A DNA stretch of 64,000 nt from Providencia zhijiangensis. Lineage in GTDB: Bacteria; Pseudomonadota; Gammaproteobacteria; Enterobacterales; Enterobacteriaceae. The notes beneath the pieces are model-generated. The model did not search any database and was not told where the DNA came from. It saw nothing but the letters and a program-made list of their open reading frames with translations. Below, one piece after another: positions 18,662 through 26,794 of the stretch. The DNA lies in contig NZ_CP135990.1 of the NCBI RefSeq assembly GCF_030315915.2, positions 806,001 to 870,000 of the forward strand, written 5' to 3'. Numbering within the stretch: the stretch's first letter is position 1; each line of letters opens with the position of its first letter. A program made the position numbers and the translations under genes.

Positions 18662-20371
18662 TTATTTCTTTAAGTCATCATACAGCATCATGGATGCTTT
18701 ATTTTCTGGGTCACCAATCCAACGAGGCTGTGGTTGGTACTCATTGTTAATCAGACTTTTTTGTGGCTCAAATCCGGTGTACTTGAGACCCGCCAAATCA
18801 GACCATGTATAGATAAAATCCATATTGCTGTATGGGCGAGCGGTTTTATCTTTCAAGTCAAATTGATGAGTCTGTAACCATTCTGGCGACTGCCAGACTA
18901 AGAATGGTACGTTGTACATCACTTTGCTTGGCTTGCCTTCGCTACGACCTAACATTTCATGTGGTGGCGTGTCGTAAACATCTTCACCATGATCGGAGAA
19001 GAAGACTAAGAAGCCATTTTCTTTTGAAGAGTCGAAATCTTTGATCAGCGACGAGACCACATAGTCATTGTAATGCTGAGCATTATCATAGGCATTGTAA
19101 TCTTTAATTTGGTCGCCTTTTAAGTTGGTCGGCACTGGGCTATTGCTATCGGTGAAGATGGCTTTATCTTCAGGATAACGGAACTCATAGCGCATATGGG
19201 TACCAAGTAGGTGCACCACAATAAATTTCTTCTCAGCAGGATCGGCTAAGGCTTCTTTGAATGGGTCGAGCACCACGTCATCATAAATACGGGAGCTTTG
19301 CGCCATATCGTTGTTCAAATAATATTGCTTATCAGTTTGACGAGAGAACGCCGTTAACAGCGTATTTCGCTCAGTCATGGTTTGCTGATTGGTGATCCAG
19401 AACGTTTTAAAGCCAGCTTGTTTCATCATATTCATGATAGATGGGCGGGAATTAAACAGATCAGGCTCAGTTTCTGAAGCAAAGGTTAAAATTTGTTGTA
19501 ACGCTTCGATGGTATAAGGGCGTGGCGTAACCACATCGTTAAAGACCGCCAAATTGTTTGGATACTGTTTTTCCAGTTGATCAAGCTCTGGCGTTGTTTG
19601 ACGAGAATAACCATACAAGCTCATTCTGTCGCGGCTGGTGGATTCACCAATCACCAACACAAACGTTCTTGGGGTGTTGCCATTGGCATCAACAAAATTT
19701 TCTAACGGTGGAATTTTGCTGTTGTCGCGGATTAATTCTTCCATGTTTGCCAGTTGGTTCTTATACAGGAAGTAACCACTTACAAACTGCCATGGTGCGG
19801 CATACGCTAATTTACTGTTAACGTAGGAAACCACGTTTTCGAAAGGGCGCTGCTGTTTGATGGCTTTATTGTAGTAAGGCACACCAAATAGCACGATCAG
19901 AACGAGTGCGGACACAATCACACGTCCAGGTACTGGCAACGTGACAGGTTTTAAACGTGTCCATAGGAAAATAGCGCCAAGGGTATAAGCCAAAATCACC
20001 GCAATCACTTTAAAGCTCAGATATTGGCGTAAGAATTCACCCGCTTCGTTGGTGTTGGTTTCGAACATCACAAACATCACGCTTTGGGATAATTGATGCC
20101 CATACACCACGAAATAAGCGAGAGCGACAACCGAGGATAGCCATAACACAATCCCGATTAAGCCTGCCACAAGTTTGATTTTTCGAGGGAAAAATAGCGC
20201 GGGAACTAGCCAAAGTGAGCTATAGAGTAAAGAGTCTCTTAACCCGATGGTGTTACTTTGTCCCGTAACAACCACATACAGCTGCAGTAAAGATGAGAAA
20301 TACCAGAAAAATATTAACAGCCAGAACAAGGACATCCAGCTAAACTTTCCTGCTTTTATCGAATTAACCAT
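18662..20371 (-). CDS. cptA: Phosphoethanolamine transferase CptA (EptC type)
   Basis: A 569-residue inner-membrane enzyme. Five N-terminal membrane helices (to about residue 170) precede a periplasmic alkaline-phosphatase/sulfatase-fold domain. The nucleophilic Thr lies in VLVIGESTSRDRMSLYGY; zinc ligands include those in FFSDHGEDVYDTPPHE. The sequence follows E. coli CptA closely (FVMFETNTNEA, FWITNQQTMTERNT, VVHLLGTHMRY). CptA adds phosphoethanolamine to the lipopolysaccharide inner core (heptose) in Salmonella and E. coli, rather than to lipid A like EptA. It stands alone on the minus strand. Related enzymes can affect polymyxin susceptibility; that cannot be judged from this sequence. 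Confidence 0.9.
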   Translation of the reverse strand: MVNSIKAGKFSWMSLFWLLIFFWYFSSLLQLYVVVTGQSNTIGLRDSLLYSSLWLVPALFFPRKIKLVAGLIGIVLWLSSVVALAYFVVYGHQLSQSVMFVMFETNTNEAGEFLRQYLSFKVIAVILAYTLGAIFLWTRLKPVTLPVPGRVIVSALVLIVLFGVPYYNKAIKQQRPFENVVSYVNSKLAYAAPWQFVSGYFLYKNQLANMEELIRDNSKIPPLENFVDANGNTPRTFVLVIGESTSRDRMSLYGYSRQTTPELDQLEKQYPNNLAVFNDVVTPRPYTIEALQQILTFASETEPDLFNSRPSIMNMMKQAGFKTFWITNQQTMTERNTLLTAFSRQTDKQYYLNNDMAQSSRIYDDVVLDPFKEALADPAEKKFIVVHLLGTHMRYEFRYPEDKAIFTDSNSPVPTNLKGDQIKDYNAYDNAQHYNDYVVSSLIKDFDSSKENGFLVFFSDHGEDVYDTPPHEMLGRSEGKPSKVMYNVPFLVWQSPEWLQTHQFDLKDKTARPYSNMDFIYTWSDLAGLKYTGFEPQKSLINNEYQPQPRWIGDPENKASMMLYDDLKK

Positions 20372-20739
20372 AAATTTTTAGCTCTTAATTATTAGTTTCG
20401 TTAAGTAACAATCAAAACATAGTCGAAAAATCGTTTTTTAGATAGATAGTTATCGAGTAAGTTCAAATTATATTAAGAATGTGTTTACTGTTTTATTGTT
20501 TATTGTAGATGCAGATAAGCACTAATTTATTACATTGTTTATCAATGATTTTTAAATCATTTATAAATTTTTCTTTTGGGGGCTCATTTAATGATTAACT
20601 CATTCAGAAATGAGGCTTTCTTTCATGCTTTTCATTTATTGCATAAGCAATGGAATTGATATTATTCTTTGTTAATCTATTAGCTAGAAATACTGATGGC
20701 ATTTAATTGATAGGGGATGCTTAATGCGAGGCATAAACG
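20372..20739. promoter_or_regulatory. Divergent cptA/kch spacer
   Basis: 368 bases, strongly AT-rich, without a gene. It must hold promoters for both divergent genes. The kch side has GATAGGGGATG and GCGAGG before the ATG, a plausible ribosome site. No clear operator was found. Confidence 0.5.
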
Positions 20740-21918
20740 ATGCTAGATAACGCCTTTGTGGCTTTTTTGAAATCCGCTTTAGCCGTGAGAATTCTGCTCT
20801 CCATTTTGATTATCGTTGATGGCGGGCTCATCTTAAAGCCCATCTTAAGTGCTTACACGGACTATATCGATTGGCGTCAAAGTGGATTTACCGAGTGGTT
20901 AAAATCCTTAGGGTTTATGAAATTGTTGGATATTCCCCGCTTCTTACTGGGTATCTCGCTGATCTTTCTTTCGCTATTTATGATCAATGGCGCGCGCATC
21001 GCATGGGTTTTCGCGCTCTTATTATTGGCAATCATTGCCTTTGTTGACTTAAAAGTGGCAACGGAACATGTACGACAAGGTTATTTCTCCTTTGGCTTGT
21101 TTGTCGCATTAACACTCTTTTGGAAACTGTACCCTCGACACAGTATCAGTAGCGCAGGGTTTGTGGCGCTCACTTGTATTATTTCATTATTGCTCTATTC
21201 CATTTTCGGTACGCTGTATATCGGCGATGAATTCATGCCCGTTGTGAAAGATGGCACCACGGCATTTTATTTTGCGCTGGTGTGTATGACGACCGTAGGA
21301 TTTGGCGATATTGTGCCTGTCACCTTGGATGCCAGAGTCTTTACGGTGACTGTAATTATTTTAGGGATCACCATTTTTACTACCTCCGTGGTGTATGTGG
21401 TGGGTGTATTAGCCAAAGGCACCAAAGAGATTGTTCGCAAGAGGTTTTCATATATGAAAAGTCATTATGTGGTGATTGGTAGTACCCCGATGGCAGTCAA
21501 TGTCTATCAAGCACTGAAAAAACGGGAGCTGCCAGTGGCGGTGATTTGCCAAGAAAGCCACCGCAGCCACTATCCCGAAAAAGATAATATCGTGACAGGC
21601 GACCCAACGGACTCCGCGTTATTGGCGGAAGCCAATGTAAAACAGGCGAAATGTGTGCTGATCATGACTGATAGCGACTCGTTAAGCACCTTTGCTTTAC
21701 TCGGTGTAAAAGCGCAATCAGGCAGTAAAAGCGAAGCAAAAACCGTGGTATTGGTTAACCAAGAGTCAAACATGGATAAAATCCGTTTGCTGAACCCGGA
21801 TATGCTGTTTTCACTCTCATCCCTTGGCTCGGAAGTTTTGATGCAAGTGCTTTGCGGTGAAACAATTTCTAATGACAGCATTAGTGATATGCTGCTGAAC
21901 AAAATCACAAAAAGCTAG
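20740..21918 (+). CDS. kch: Voltage-gated-type potassium channel Kch
   Basis: A 392-residue inner-membrane channel. An N-terminal set of hydrophobic helices (to about residue 150) leads to a pore with selectivity filter TTVGFGD, then an inner helix (TVTVIILGITIFTTSVVYVV). A cytosolic RCK/TrkA-N domain begins near residue 240 (HYVVIGSTPMAVNVYQAL). E. coli Kch is 417 residues with filter TVGYGD; this one has Phe in place of Tyr and a shorter tail. RCK domains gate in response to ligands or ions. It is 33 bases ahead of ccmA, but a functional link is doubtful. Confidence 0.88.
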   Translation: MLDNAFVAFLKSALAVRILLSILIIVDGGLILKPILSAYTDYIDWRQSGFTEWLKSLGFMKLLDIPRFLLGISLIFLSLFMINGARIAWVFALLLLAIIAFVDLKVATEHVRQGYFSFGLFVALTLFWKLYPRHSISSAGFVALTCIISLLLYSIFGTLYIGDEFMPVVKDGTTAFYFALVCMTTVGFGDIVPVTLDARVFTVTVIILGITIFTTSVVYVVGVLAKGTKEIVRKRFSYMKSHYVVIGSTPMAVNVYQALKKRELPVAVICQESHRSHYPEKDNIVTGDPTDSALLAEANVKQAKCVLIMTDSDSLSTFALLGVKAQSGSKSEAKTVVLVNQESNMDKIRLLNPDMLFSLSSLGSEVLMQVLCGETISNDSISDMLLNKITKS

Positions 21919-21951
21919 CGACCTCACGGATGTTAAAAGGAACTCACCCCC

Positions 21952-22569
21952 ATGTTAAGTGCGGATAAAATTACCTGCCATCGACAAAATAGAACGCTAT
22001 TCCGGCAGCTGGATTTTTCGGTTTTGCCGAATCAAATTTTGCAGGTCGAAGGACCTAACGGGGCAGGGAAAACCACACTGTTACGCATGATGGCTGGGTT
22101 ATTAAAACCAGATGAAGGTGAGATTTTATGGCAGCAGCAATCTATTGAAAAACTTAAAGAAGAGTTTACTCGCCACTTGCTGTATTTGGGGCATAAACCG
22201 GCCGTAAAGTCGTTGCTAACCCCCTATGAAAATCTGAAGTTTTATTACCAAATGCACCACCAAGAACCCGAAGGTGACAAAATCTGGTCTGCGCTCGAAG
22301 AGGTCTCCTTGATGGGGTATGAAGATATTCCTGTTGGGCAGCTTTCAGCAGGGCAGCAGCGCAGAGTTAACCTTGCTCGCTTATGGTTAAGCGAGGCGCC
22401 ACTGTGGATTTTGGATGAGCCATTCACGGCCATTGATGTGGCGGGTGTCAATAGGTTAACTGAGCGTTTTCATCAACATGCAGAACAAGGTGGCATGATT
22501 TTATTTACGTCGCACCAAGCGATGAAAGGACACTTTGGGACATTAAAACTGACAGGCGGGTACGAGTGA
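21952..22569 (+). CDS. ccmA: Cytochrome c biogenesis ABC ATPase CcmA
   Basis: A 205-residue ABC ATPase with Walker A GPNGAGKTTLLR, signature LSAGQQRRVNLARLWL and Walker B PLWILDEPF. The TAIDVAGV segment and short length fit CcmA. In system I cytochrome c maturation CcmAB with CcmCD loads haem onto and releases it from CcmE. The stop overlaps the ccmB start by four bases. No ccmC, D, E, F, G or H follows, which is unusual. Confidence 0.9.
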   Translation: MLSADKITCHRQNRTLFRQLDFSVLPNQILQVEGPNGAGKTTLLRMMAGLLKPDEGEILWQQQSIEKLKEEFTRHLLYLGHKPAVKSLLTPYENLKFYYQMHHQEPEGDKIWSALEEVSLMGYEDIPVGQLSAGQQRRVNLARLWLSEAPLWILDEPFTAIDVAGVNRLTERFHQHAEQGGMILFTSHQAMKGHFGTLKLTGGYE

Positions 22570-23234
22570 TGTTTTGGCTATTAATAAAAAGAGAGCTCAA
22601 AATTGCCTTTCGTAGTTTCTCCGAATTGGTTAACCCACTGTGGTTTTTCTTAATCGTCATCACGCTTTTTCCATTGAGTATAGGCCCTGAACCGCAATTA
22701 TTGGCACGGATCTCTGTGGGGATATTCTGGGTGGCAGCCATTTTATCGTCGCTGCTATCATTAGAGCGTTTATTTAAAGATGACTATCTGGATGGCTCGT
22801 TAGAGCAATTATTGCTGGCCCCACACCCTCTGTTTATCACAGTTTTAGCCAAAGTGATTTCCCACTGGCTAGTGACGGGGCTGCCGCTGGTACTACTTTC
22901 CCCTGTAGCGGCGGTCATGTTATCCATTAATGGCGACACATTATTGGTGCTAGCGGGCACGTTACTGCTAGGAACGCCAGTATTGAGCTTTATTGGTGCG
23001 ATTGGTGCGGCGCTCACCGTATCATTAAAAAAAGGGGGCGTGCTGGTCAGTTTACTGGTGTTACCGCTATATATTCCGGTGTTAATTTATGCGACGGGCA
23101 CGATGGAAGCGTACAGTTTTAATATGCCTCTTGGCGGATATTTTGCGATCCTCGGCGCACTATTTGCAGCAAGTATAACCTTTTCTCCGTTGGCGATTGC
23201 TGCCGCATTGAAGATCAACGTAAGTAACAGCTAG
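22566..23234 (+). CDS. ccmB: Haem exporter-type permease CcmB
   Basis: A 222-residue inner-membrane protein with six predicted helices. The family signature lies after the second helix: LERLFKDDYLDGSLEQLLLAP. The C-terminal half (LGGYFAILGALFAASITFSPLAIAAALK) fits CcmB. It overlaps ccmA (ATGA type), so the two are co-translated. Normally ccmC starts within a few bases; here the next gene is a thioredoxin-like protein 65 bases on, with no remnant of ccmC detected. Confidence 0.9.
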   Translation: MMFWLLIKRELKIAFRSFSELVNPLWFFLIVITLFPLSIGPEPQLLARISVGIFWVAAILSSLLSLERLFKDDYLDGSLEQLLLAPHPLFITVLAKVISHWLVTGLPLVLLSPVAAVMLSINGDTLLVLAGTLLLGTPVLSFIGAIGAALTVSLKKGGVLVSLLVLPLYIPVLIYATGTMEAYSFNMPLGGYFAILGALFAASITFSPLAIAAALKINVSNS

Positions 23235-23299
23235 GGGAGATTTTTTCCAACTGAGCTGATACAGTCGGTGATGTGATGCTCAGCGTAAAAGGAAAAAAC

Positions 23300-23686
23300 A
23301 TGCCCGCCGTTCCCCTTATTAGTAGCGATAATTTTAGCCGGCTGTTATCTGACCCGATGCAGCCGAGCGGGCAATGGGCGTTAATCTATTTTTGTGCATC
23401 ATGGTGCCAGCCATGTAAGACCATGCAGCCTATCTATTTACAACTCACGGATTACTTTTCTGATAATGGCCCGCATTTTGGTGGACGTATAAATTTTGGT
23501 GGTCGTATAAATTTTGGAATAGTAGATATTGCCCAATCCCCGACGATAGCTCCTCAGTATGGAATTAAATCCGTACCTTCCATTGCGCTTTTCCAGGATT
23601 CTCGTCTTGTGGATTTAATGGCAGGGGAATTTCAACTTTCACCGCTAATTACTCAAATAGAAAATAGGCTGCTATGTTCACATTAA
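23300..23686 (+). CDS. Thioredoxin-like protein with WCQPC active site
   Basis: 128 residues with start at the ATG at 23300 (MPAVPLISSDNFSRLL), preceded by AAAGGA at good spacing; the open frame reaches back to 23273. A thioredoxin fold is indicated by WALIYFCASWCQPCKTMQPI, the cis-Pro region SVPSIALFQDSRLV and a C-terminal helix. No signal peptide, so it is cytoplasmic as read. The stretch HFGGRINFGGRINFGIVDIA contains a small internal tandem duplication. It follows ccmB and overlaps the next gene by 13 bases. In standard ccm operons the thioredoxin is the membrane-anchored CcmG/DsbE; this one is soluble and not CcmG. Confidence 0.75.
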   Translation: MPAVPLISSDNFSRLLSDPMQPSGQWALIYFCASWCQPCKTMQPIYLQLTDYFSDNGPHFGGRINFGGRINFGIVDIAQSPTIAPQYGIKSVPSIALFQDSRLVDLMAGEFQLSPLITQIENRLLCSH

Positions 23687-24489
23687 TATTAGAAGGCTTG
23701 GTGATTGGCTGCCTATTAGGATTAACGGGCGCTGGTGGCGGTATTTTAGCGGTTCCTGCATTGATGACATCTCAAGGATGGGGCGTCGCACTTGCCGCAC
23801 CAGTGGGATTATTGGCAATTACATTGGCGGCATTGGTTGGCGTTATTCAGGGGCTCATTCAGCAGAATATTCGTTATAAAGCGGCTATTTGGATTGCGTT
23901 AATTAGCATTCCTACCGCCAAATATGGCGTTTATTTAGCACAAATTGTTTCACCTCAATGGTTGACTTTAGCATTTAGCCTCGTGATGCTGCTGGTTGCA
24001 TATCGTATTGTTTTTAAAAAAGTAATTGAAGATGATGATGCCCCGTGCAAAATAAATCAGCAAACCGGAAAATTTATTTGGAATATCAAAACGGCATCTA
24101 TATTAGGAGGAATTGGATTAGTTGCTGGATTACTGACGGGACTATTAGGCGTAGGTGGTGGGTTTATTATTGTGCCTGCGATGAAAAAGTTCACCAACTT
24201 AAACCTTAAAAGTATTATTGCCACCTCGCTAATGGTGATATTCCTCATTGGCAGTATTAGTATTTCAATTAATATCTTGAATGGTTTTGAATATCCATTA
24301 GAAGTGAGTGCAACCTTTATTTTAGCCTGCGTTTTTGGGTTGGTTGTGGGGCGTTTTTTGATTAGCTACATCCCTGTTAATATTGTTCAAACTATATTTT
24401 CATTATTGGTTGTTTTTGTTTCATTATATTTATTATATTCAATTTTTGTTTTTATAAATACTAATGGGATCCCCAGTTTGTTAATATAA
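23674..24489 (+). CDS. TSUP (TauE/SafE) family permease
   Basis: A 271-residue inner-membrane protein of two homologous halves: GCLLGLTGAGGGILAVPALM near the N-terminus and AGLLTGLLGVGGGFIIVPAM near residue 150, the paired glycine-rich signatures of the family. About eight membrane helices. Members move sulfite, sulfoacetate, thiosulfate or other organosulfur anions. Its start lies inside the thioredoxin gene, so both come from one message. A thiol- or sulfur-related job with the thioredoxin is inference. Confidence 0.85.
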   Translation: MFTLILEGLVIGCLLGLTGAGGGILAVPALMTSQGWGVALAAPVGLLAITLAALVGVIQGLIQQNIRYKAAIWIALISIPTAKYGVYLAQIVSPQWLTLAFSLVMLLVAYRIVFKKVIEDDDAPCKINQQTGKFIWNIKTASILGGIGLVAGLLTGLLGVGGGFIIVPAMKKFTNLNLKSIIATSLMVIFLIGSISISINILNGFEYPLEVSATFILACVFGLVVGRFLISYIPVNIVQTIFSLLVVFVSLYLLYSIFVFINTNGIPSLLI

Positions 24490-24750
24490 TAAATTCATTC
24501 CCATTACTCATTTATTAGTGGTTTTTCAGTTTTTTTACTTTTAAAACAATTTTTTATATTTGGCTTGATTCAAATTGAGAATATTAGGCATAAGATGCTA
24601 TTGGTTTGATGTATAAGAAAGAAAACTGATTTATCTTCAATGATAAATAGGTATAATGGATTAATCGCAATTCTTATTCAGCAGCGACATCAACAGAACA
24701 CGCTATACCCTACCAAATACAATAATCATTACAGGTTGACTAGCATAAAT
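24490..24750. promoter_or_regulatory. Upstream region of the LacI-family regulator
   Basis: 261 AT-rich bases between the TSUP gene and the regulator. The open frame of the regulator extends back to 24640, but those 37 codons have no family resemblance. The promoter must lie here; no operator palindrome like those at 30607 and 30739 was seen, so simple autoregulation is not evident. Confidence 0.4.
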
Positions 24751-25755
24751 ATGACTAAACAAGATAGTTCAACAACCATCATTGATATCGCCAAACGCGC
24801 GAATGTGACCGATATTACGGTATCTCGAGCTTTTAATCACCCAGAATTGGTAAAAAAAGAGACGCGAGAAAAAATACTCGCTATCGCACAAGAGTTAAAT
24901 TATGTCCCCAATGTATTTGCACGGAATTTAAAAAATAAAAATAGCCGAATTATTGGGGTTGTCACGGACAGTACCTTTAACCCATTCTATGTGGTATTAA
25001 TCCAGACGGTTTCCCGTTTAGCGAAAGAGAAAGGGTATCAGGTGATGATCTTTGATACCGATAGCGATGAAAAAGCCGAACAAACCGCCATTGAAACCTT
25101 AGTTAGCTATAAGGCTAGCGGCATTTTACTTTCACCTGTTCGTGACGATAAAGCCTATCAACCGAGTTATTTGTCATTGATTGATCAGCATAAAGTCCCA
25201 TTGGTTTTTGTTGACCGTTCTATTTACGGTAAAGATTATCCTGGGCTGTTTTTGAAGAACTTTGAAATTGGGGCATTAACCGGTAAATATCTCAATCAGC
25301 AACGTAGTGAAAATACCTTAATTGTCTCGGGGCCTGAGCATTCTGAAATTAGCCTTTCACGCTTAGCGGGTATTTATGACCAATTTACCAACCGTAAAAA
25401 TATTCATGTCCTGTACAGCAGTTATATTTTTAGTAAGAAAGATGAAGAGTATTTAAGAGAAAAAATAAAAGAGCTCTATACACCCAATATGTATATTGTG
25501 GGGTTAAACGGAATTATTACCGCGGGGATGTACAAAATTATTTCTGAACTCGGATTATCTTGCCGTTATTTCTCGGTGGACTTACCACCTTATGCTGATA
25601 CTTATCATTTATCGATTTCAGGCGTTCACCATGACTCAGTTTATTTAGGTAAACGAACAGCGGAATTATTGTTTGCAGAGATAGAAGGTGGCTCCACCAA
25701 AGAAACGGGTTCCAAGCAAATTTTCGTCAATGGCAAACTCGTAACTTACGATTAA
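24751..25755 (+). CDS. LacI-family transcriptional regulator
   Basis: 334 residues from the ATG at 24751 (MTKQDSSTTIIDIAKRANVT). The N-terminal helix-turn-helix reads IIDIAKRANVTDITVSRAFNHPELV, with the hinge helix VPNVFARNLKNKNS, followed by a periplasmic-binding-protein-like ligand domain (IIGVVTDSTFNPFYVVLIQT onward). The proposed start drops 37 unrelated residues. It converges on the sugar/polyol operon at 25813-30574 and is its obvious candidate repressor. The ligand is unknown. Confidence 0.87.
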   Translation: MTKQDSSTTIIDIAKRANVTDITVSRAFNHPELVKKETREKILAIAQELNYVPNVFARNLKNKNSRIIGVVTDSTFNPFYVVLIQTVSRLAKEKGYQVMIFDTDSDEKAEQTAIETLVSYKASGILLSPVRDDKAYQPSYLSLIDQHKVPLVFVDRSIYGKDYPGLFLKNFEIGALTGKYLNQQRSENTLIVSGPEHSEISLSRLAGIYDQFTNRKNIHVLYSSYIFSKKDEEYLREKIKELYTPNMYIVGLNGIITAGMYKIISELGLSCRYFSVDLPPYADTYHLSISGVHHDSVYLGKRTAELLFAEIEGGSTKETGSKQIFVNGKLVTYD

Positions 25756-25756
25756 A

Positions 25757-25787
25757 AAATAAGGATTTCATCATGAAATCCTTATTT
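25757..25787. terminator. Bidirectional terminator between the regulator and the ABC operon
   Basis: A 14-bp perfect stem AATAAGGATTTCA (25758-25770) with TGAAATCCTTATT (25774-25786), plus an outer A-T pair, and a three-base loop. T-rich tracts follow on both strands (ATTATTT on plus, TTTTTTAAT on minus), so it ends both converging genes. Confidence 0.88.
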
Positions 25788-25812
25788 ATTATTTCTCATA
25801 ACAGCGTGAAAA

Positions 25813-26784
25813 TTAACGCTTCATTGAGCTAATTAAGGTTGCGCCCCAGATAATTAAGCCTTTTACAATATATTGAACGTACGGCGAAATACCCAATAGG
25901 TTCAAGCCATTGTTCAGCACACCTAAAATCATTGCACCGATCAATGTACCGATGATCATCCCGCGACCACCTGCGATAGATGCTCCACCCAAAACTACTG
26001 CTGCAATGGCATCAAGCTCAAAACCTACACCGGCATTAGGCTGACCACTCATAACACGAGAGGTAAAAATCAGTCCGGCAAATGCGGCAGTGAAACCACT
26101 GATGACGTACACCAACATTTTGTAGCGCTCAACGCGGATACCACTTAAACGCGCAGCCTCTTCGTTACCGCCAATCGCATAAATATAGCGACCGAATGGA
26201 ATATGATTAAGCACTACATAAAAAATCAGATACAGACCCAGCATTAACAGGATAGGTACTTGAATTCCCATTAATTCTTCACGTCCCCAAAAAGCAAACT
26301 CTTGAGGTAAGCCAGAAATAGGGTAACCACCGGTGTAAATTAGCGCTAAGCCTTTCGCGATGATCATGGCGCCTAAAGTCACGATAATCGGCGGCATTTT
26401 ACCGTAAGCAGTTAAAATCCCATTAATAAATCCAAATGCGATACCAGATAGCAGACCCAGTGCAATGGCAATGGAAGGGTCCATACCATAATATTTCATT
26501 AATCCAGCCATCAATGTACCGGATAGCGCCATCACCGCCCCAACGGAAAGATCGATTCCTCCGGTTAAGATGGCGAATGTCATCCCGATAGCAATGATTG
26601 CGTTAATAGAAACTTGGCGGGCAATAGTGGATAAGTTATTTACCGTTAAAAAATGTTCATTAAAAATGGACATACAAGCAAATAAAATAATTAACCCAAC
26701 GAGAGGTAAAAATGCCGGTATCTTGGTTAATTTGGCAAAATTAAATTTATTCTTCGCCAGTGGAATTGTACTTTGGTTAGACAT
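25813..26784 (-). CDS. Ribose-type sugar ABC transporter permease
   Basis: A 323-residue RbsC-family inner-membrane permease, from the ATG at 26784 (MSNQSTIPLAKNKFN). The TAGGATC overlapping the upstream stop is the ribosome site, better spaced for this ATG than the one two codons earlier. Family signatures are AIGMTFAILTGGIDLSVGAV and GVGFELDAIAAVVLGGASIAGGRG. About eight to ten helices. It follows the ATPase gene by ten bases. With the binding protein and double ATPase it forms an importer for a sugar or polyol. Confidence 0.9.
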   Translation of the reverse strand: MSNQSTIPLAKNKFNFAKLTKIPAFLPLVGLIILFACMSIFNEHFLTVNNLSTIARQVSINAIIAIGMTFAILTGGIDLSVGAVMALSGTLMAGLMKYYGMDPSIAIALGLLSGIAFGFINGILTAYGKMPPIIVTLGAMIIAKGLALIYTGGYPISGLPQEFAFWGREELMGIQVPILLMLGLYLIFYVVLNHIPFGRYIYAIGGNEEAARLSGIRVERYKMLVYVISGFTAAFAGLIFTSRVMSGQPNAGVGFELDAIAAVVLGGASIAGGRGMIIGTLIGAMILGVLNNGLNLLGISPYVQYIVKGLIIWGATLISSMKR

Positions 26785-26794
26785 AGTCATGATC

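Noticed and set aside
24640..24750. N-terminal extension of the LacI-family regulator
   Set aside because: The 37 extra residues are unlike any part of the family, which begins just before the helix-turn-helix.
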